Shown here: piece after piece, positions 63,040-64,000 of the stretch
Position numbering within the stretch: position 1 is the first letter of the stretch
How the letters are laid out: the number at the start of each line of letters is the position of its first letter
NCBI GenBank assembly: GCA_015179125.1
Contig: WHVA01000448.1
Location: 30,482-94,481 of the forward strand
Direction: 5' to 3'
Length of the DNA stretch: 64,000 nucleotides
Source: Gautieria morchelliformis
Lineage: Eukaryota > Basidiomycota > Agaricomycetes > Gomphales > Gomphaceae
Made by a program: the position numbers and the translations under genes
The notes under the pieces: generated by a model
Seen by the model: only the letters and a program-made list of their open reading frames with translations
Databases searched by the model: none
What the model was told of the DNA's origin: nothing

Positions 63040-64000
63040 CGAGGATTGCGGTAACCTCACCCGTGTGCTCAGACTCAGTGCCGCTTCTCATTCATTGTCC
63101 AAAGATTCCCTTAATGTAGATCTAACTTCACCTTTGCTTCCCAACGTCGCTTTTGTTGCATTAGTTGACTGCGGGTCCTCAGATTGTTTTATCGAATCCA
63201 GATTTGTCCAGAAGTACTCTATGCCTGCTTATCCTGTCTCTCATATACCCTTGAAACTATTTGACCGTAGTACTGACACTACCATTACCCAAGCTCTAGA
63301 CCTCTGCATTTGCTTTCCGACCGGCGAAAACAATGGGTTACCTTCTACGTAACCTCGCTCGACTCGAGTTGCTCGATGGTACTTGGCCACAACTGGCTCA
63401 CCCGCCACAATCCGTCAATTGACTGGGTATTGGGCAGTATTACTTTCAAGACCATCGACCTAACAACGACTCCAGCGACCATGGTGACGTCAGCCCGCTC
63501 AGCTTCAGCTATGACTTCGACCTCGCCTACGGCATCTTTGCCCCCGCCTCCGACCTCGCCTCCGAAGTTGCAAGCACCGCTCGTTTCCCTAATCAATGCA
63601 CCCGCTTTCATGCGCGCGTCTAGATTGGAAGGGTCTGAAGTGTTTCAGCTCAATCTGGCTTTGCCTGAGCTCCTCGCCAGAGGGGCAACATCGGGAGAAC
63701 GTTCCTCCGAGCTTTCTGAGAATGTTAAGAAACATGTTCCCGAAGTATATCACGAATTTGCAGATGTGTTCAGTAAAGCACGTGCTGACACTCTAGCTCC
63801 CCACCGACCCCACGATATCAAAATCAACCTCGAAGAAGGGACCTCGCCACCTATCGGTCCAATCTACTCCCTCTCGGCTTCCGAACTCAAAGCACTTCGC
63901 GAGTTCATTGATGAGCACTGAACATCGTTTCATTCACCTTCACGCTCGCCTCATGGTGCACCGGTATTGTTTGTTCGCAAAAAATATGGCTCACTTCGGT
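63040..64000 (+). pseudogene. Ty3-E protease and RT start
   Basis: Protease active site ALVDCGSSDCFIESRF (~63160-63210), again with Cys in D-C-G. After a frame change near 63330 the frame 63310-63921 gives LGHNWLTRHNPSIDW and a Pro-rich linker. It continues with EVYHEFADVFSKARADTLAPH and IYSLSASELKALREFIDEH (RT entry). TGA at 63919 interrupts, then SPHGAPVLFVRKKYGSLR in the same frame to the window edge. Confidence 0.86.

Larger units (their letters stand above)
61180..64000 (+). mobile_element. Ty3-type element E, 5' part, truncated by the window end
   Basis: Starts tgtaagg at 61180, preceded by catag (candidate target duplication). A 5' LTR, gag, protease and the beginning of RT follow. 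It is a third Ty3 family, different in Gag and LTR from the chromoviruses and family C. Confidence 0.85.

Noticed and set aside
1..64000. CRISPR arrays, bacterial operons, rRNA genes
   Set aside because: No regularly spaced identical repeats, no Shine-Dalgarno-led gene clusters and no rRNA sequence; introns and element types are fungal.

Overview
The window reads as nuclear DNA of a filamentous fungus, most likely a basidiomycete (Agaricomycetes). The spliced genes have GT-AG introns of about 40-60 bp, one with a CTAAC branch site. The recognisable host pieces are a protein-kinase-like gene, a broken F-box/WD40 gene and C2H2 zinc-finger exons. The mobile DNA is typical of mushrooms: chromodomain Ty3 elements (chromoviruses), Ty1/copia, a Helitron and hAT. 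No rRNA, confident tRNA, CRISPR or bacterial feature was seen. Well over half of the window is transposable element, and almost every element copy is damaged.

Layout. 1-4702: degenerate intergenic DNA with a diverged direct repeat and a faint glycosyltransferase-like relic. 4703-16522: a three-level nest. A ~1.1 kb non-autonomous hAT element was entered by copia element A (5645-16357, TSD CCTGG), which was entered by chromovirus 1 (9139-15291, minus strand, TSD CAAAG). 16859-17968: intact kinase-like gene, minus strand. 18417-24773: copia element B (TSD GTGTC) carrying two later solo LTRs, one in its 5' LTR and one in its RT/RNase H gene. 24779-25668: an 890 bp LTR miniature (TRIM-like) that shares the same GTGTC target. 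25680-26100: F-box/WD40 pseudogene. 26442-26663: ~67 bp minisatellite. 26664-30062: gag region of a second Ty3 family (family C) split by a chromovirus solo LTR, then hit by chromovirus 2 (30063-32998). That copy stops abruptly and is joined to an inverted chromovirus piece (32999-34011), which is fused to a minus-strand Helitron fragment (34012-37619) carrying a hydantoinase/oxoprolinase-like gene fragment. 37620-43752: chromovirus 3 without TSD. 43753-45145: second family C gag copy. 45480-48700: gene-poor DNA with an hAT transposase relic and local repeats. 48771-50328: two small divergent spliced genes with their own TATA boxes. 50485-58735: a block ending in a nearly complete Rep/helicase Helitron. 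58747-59521: 3' exons of a C2H2 zinc-finger gene directly after the Helitron end. 59546-60205: a 660 bp solo LTR (TSD CCCTA). 60206-61179: AT-rich DNA. 61180-64000: 5' LTR, gag, protease and start of RT of another Ty3 element (Ty3-E), cut by the window end.

The strongest mechanistic points are two contrasting primer systems. Both copia families carry a PBS matching the anticodon-side half of initiator tRNA-Met directly after the LTR. The chromovirus PBS is instead complementary to the predicted 5' end of its own mRNA, just downstream of a TATA box, which is the Tf1/sushi self-priming arrangement. The chromovirus Pol frame also runs into the 3' LTR, so the LTR encodes a Ser/Asp-rich C-terminal tail. 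The most gene-like unknowns are the divergent pair at 49 kb and the zinc-finger exons behind the Helitron.
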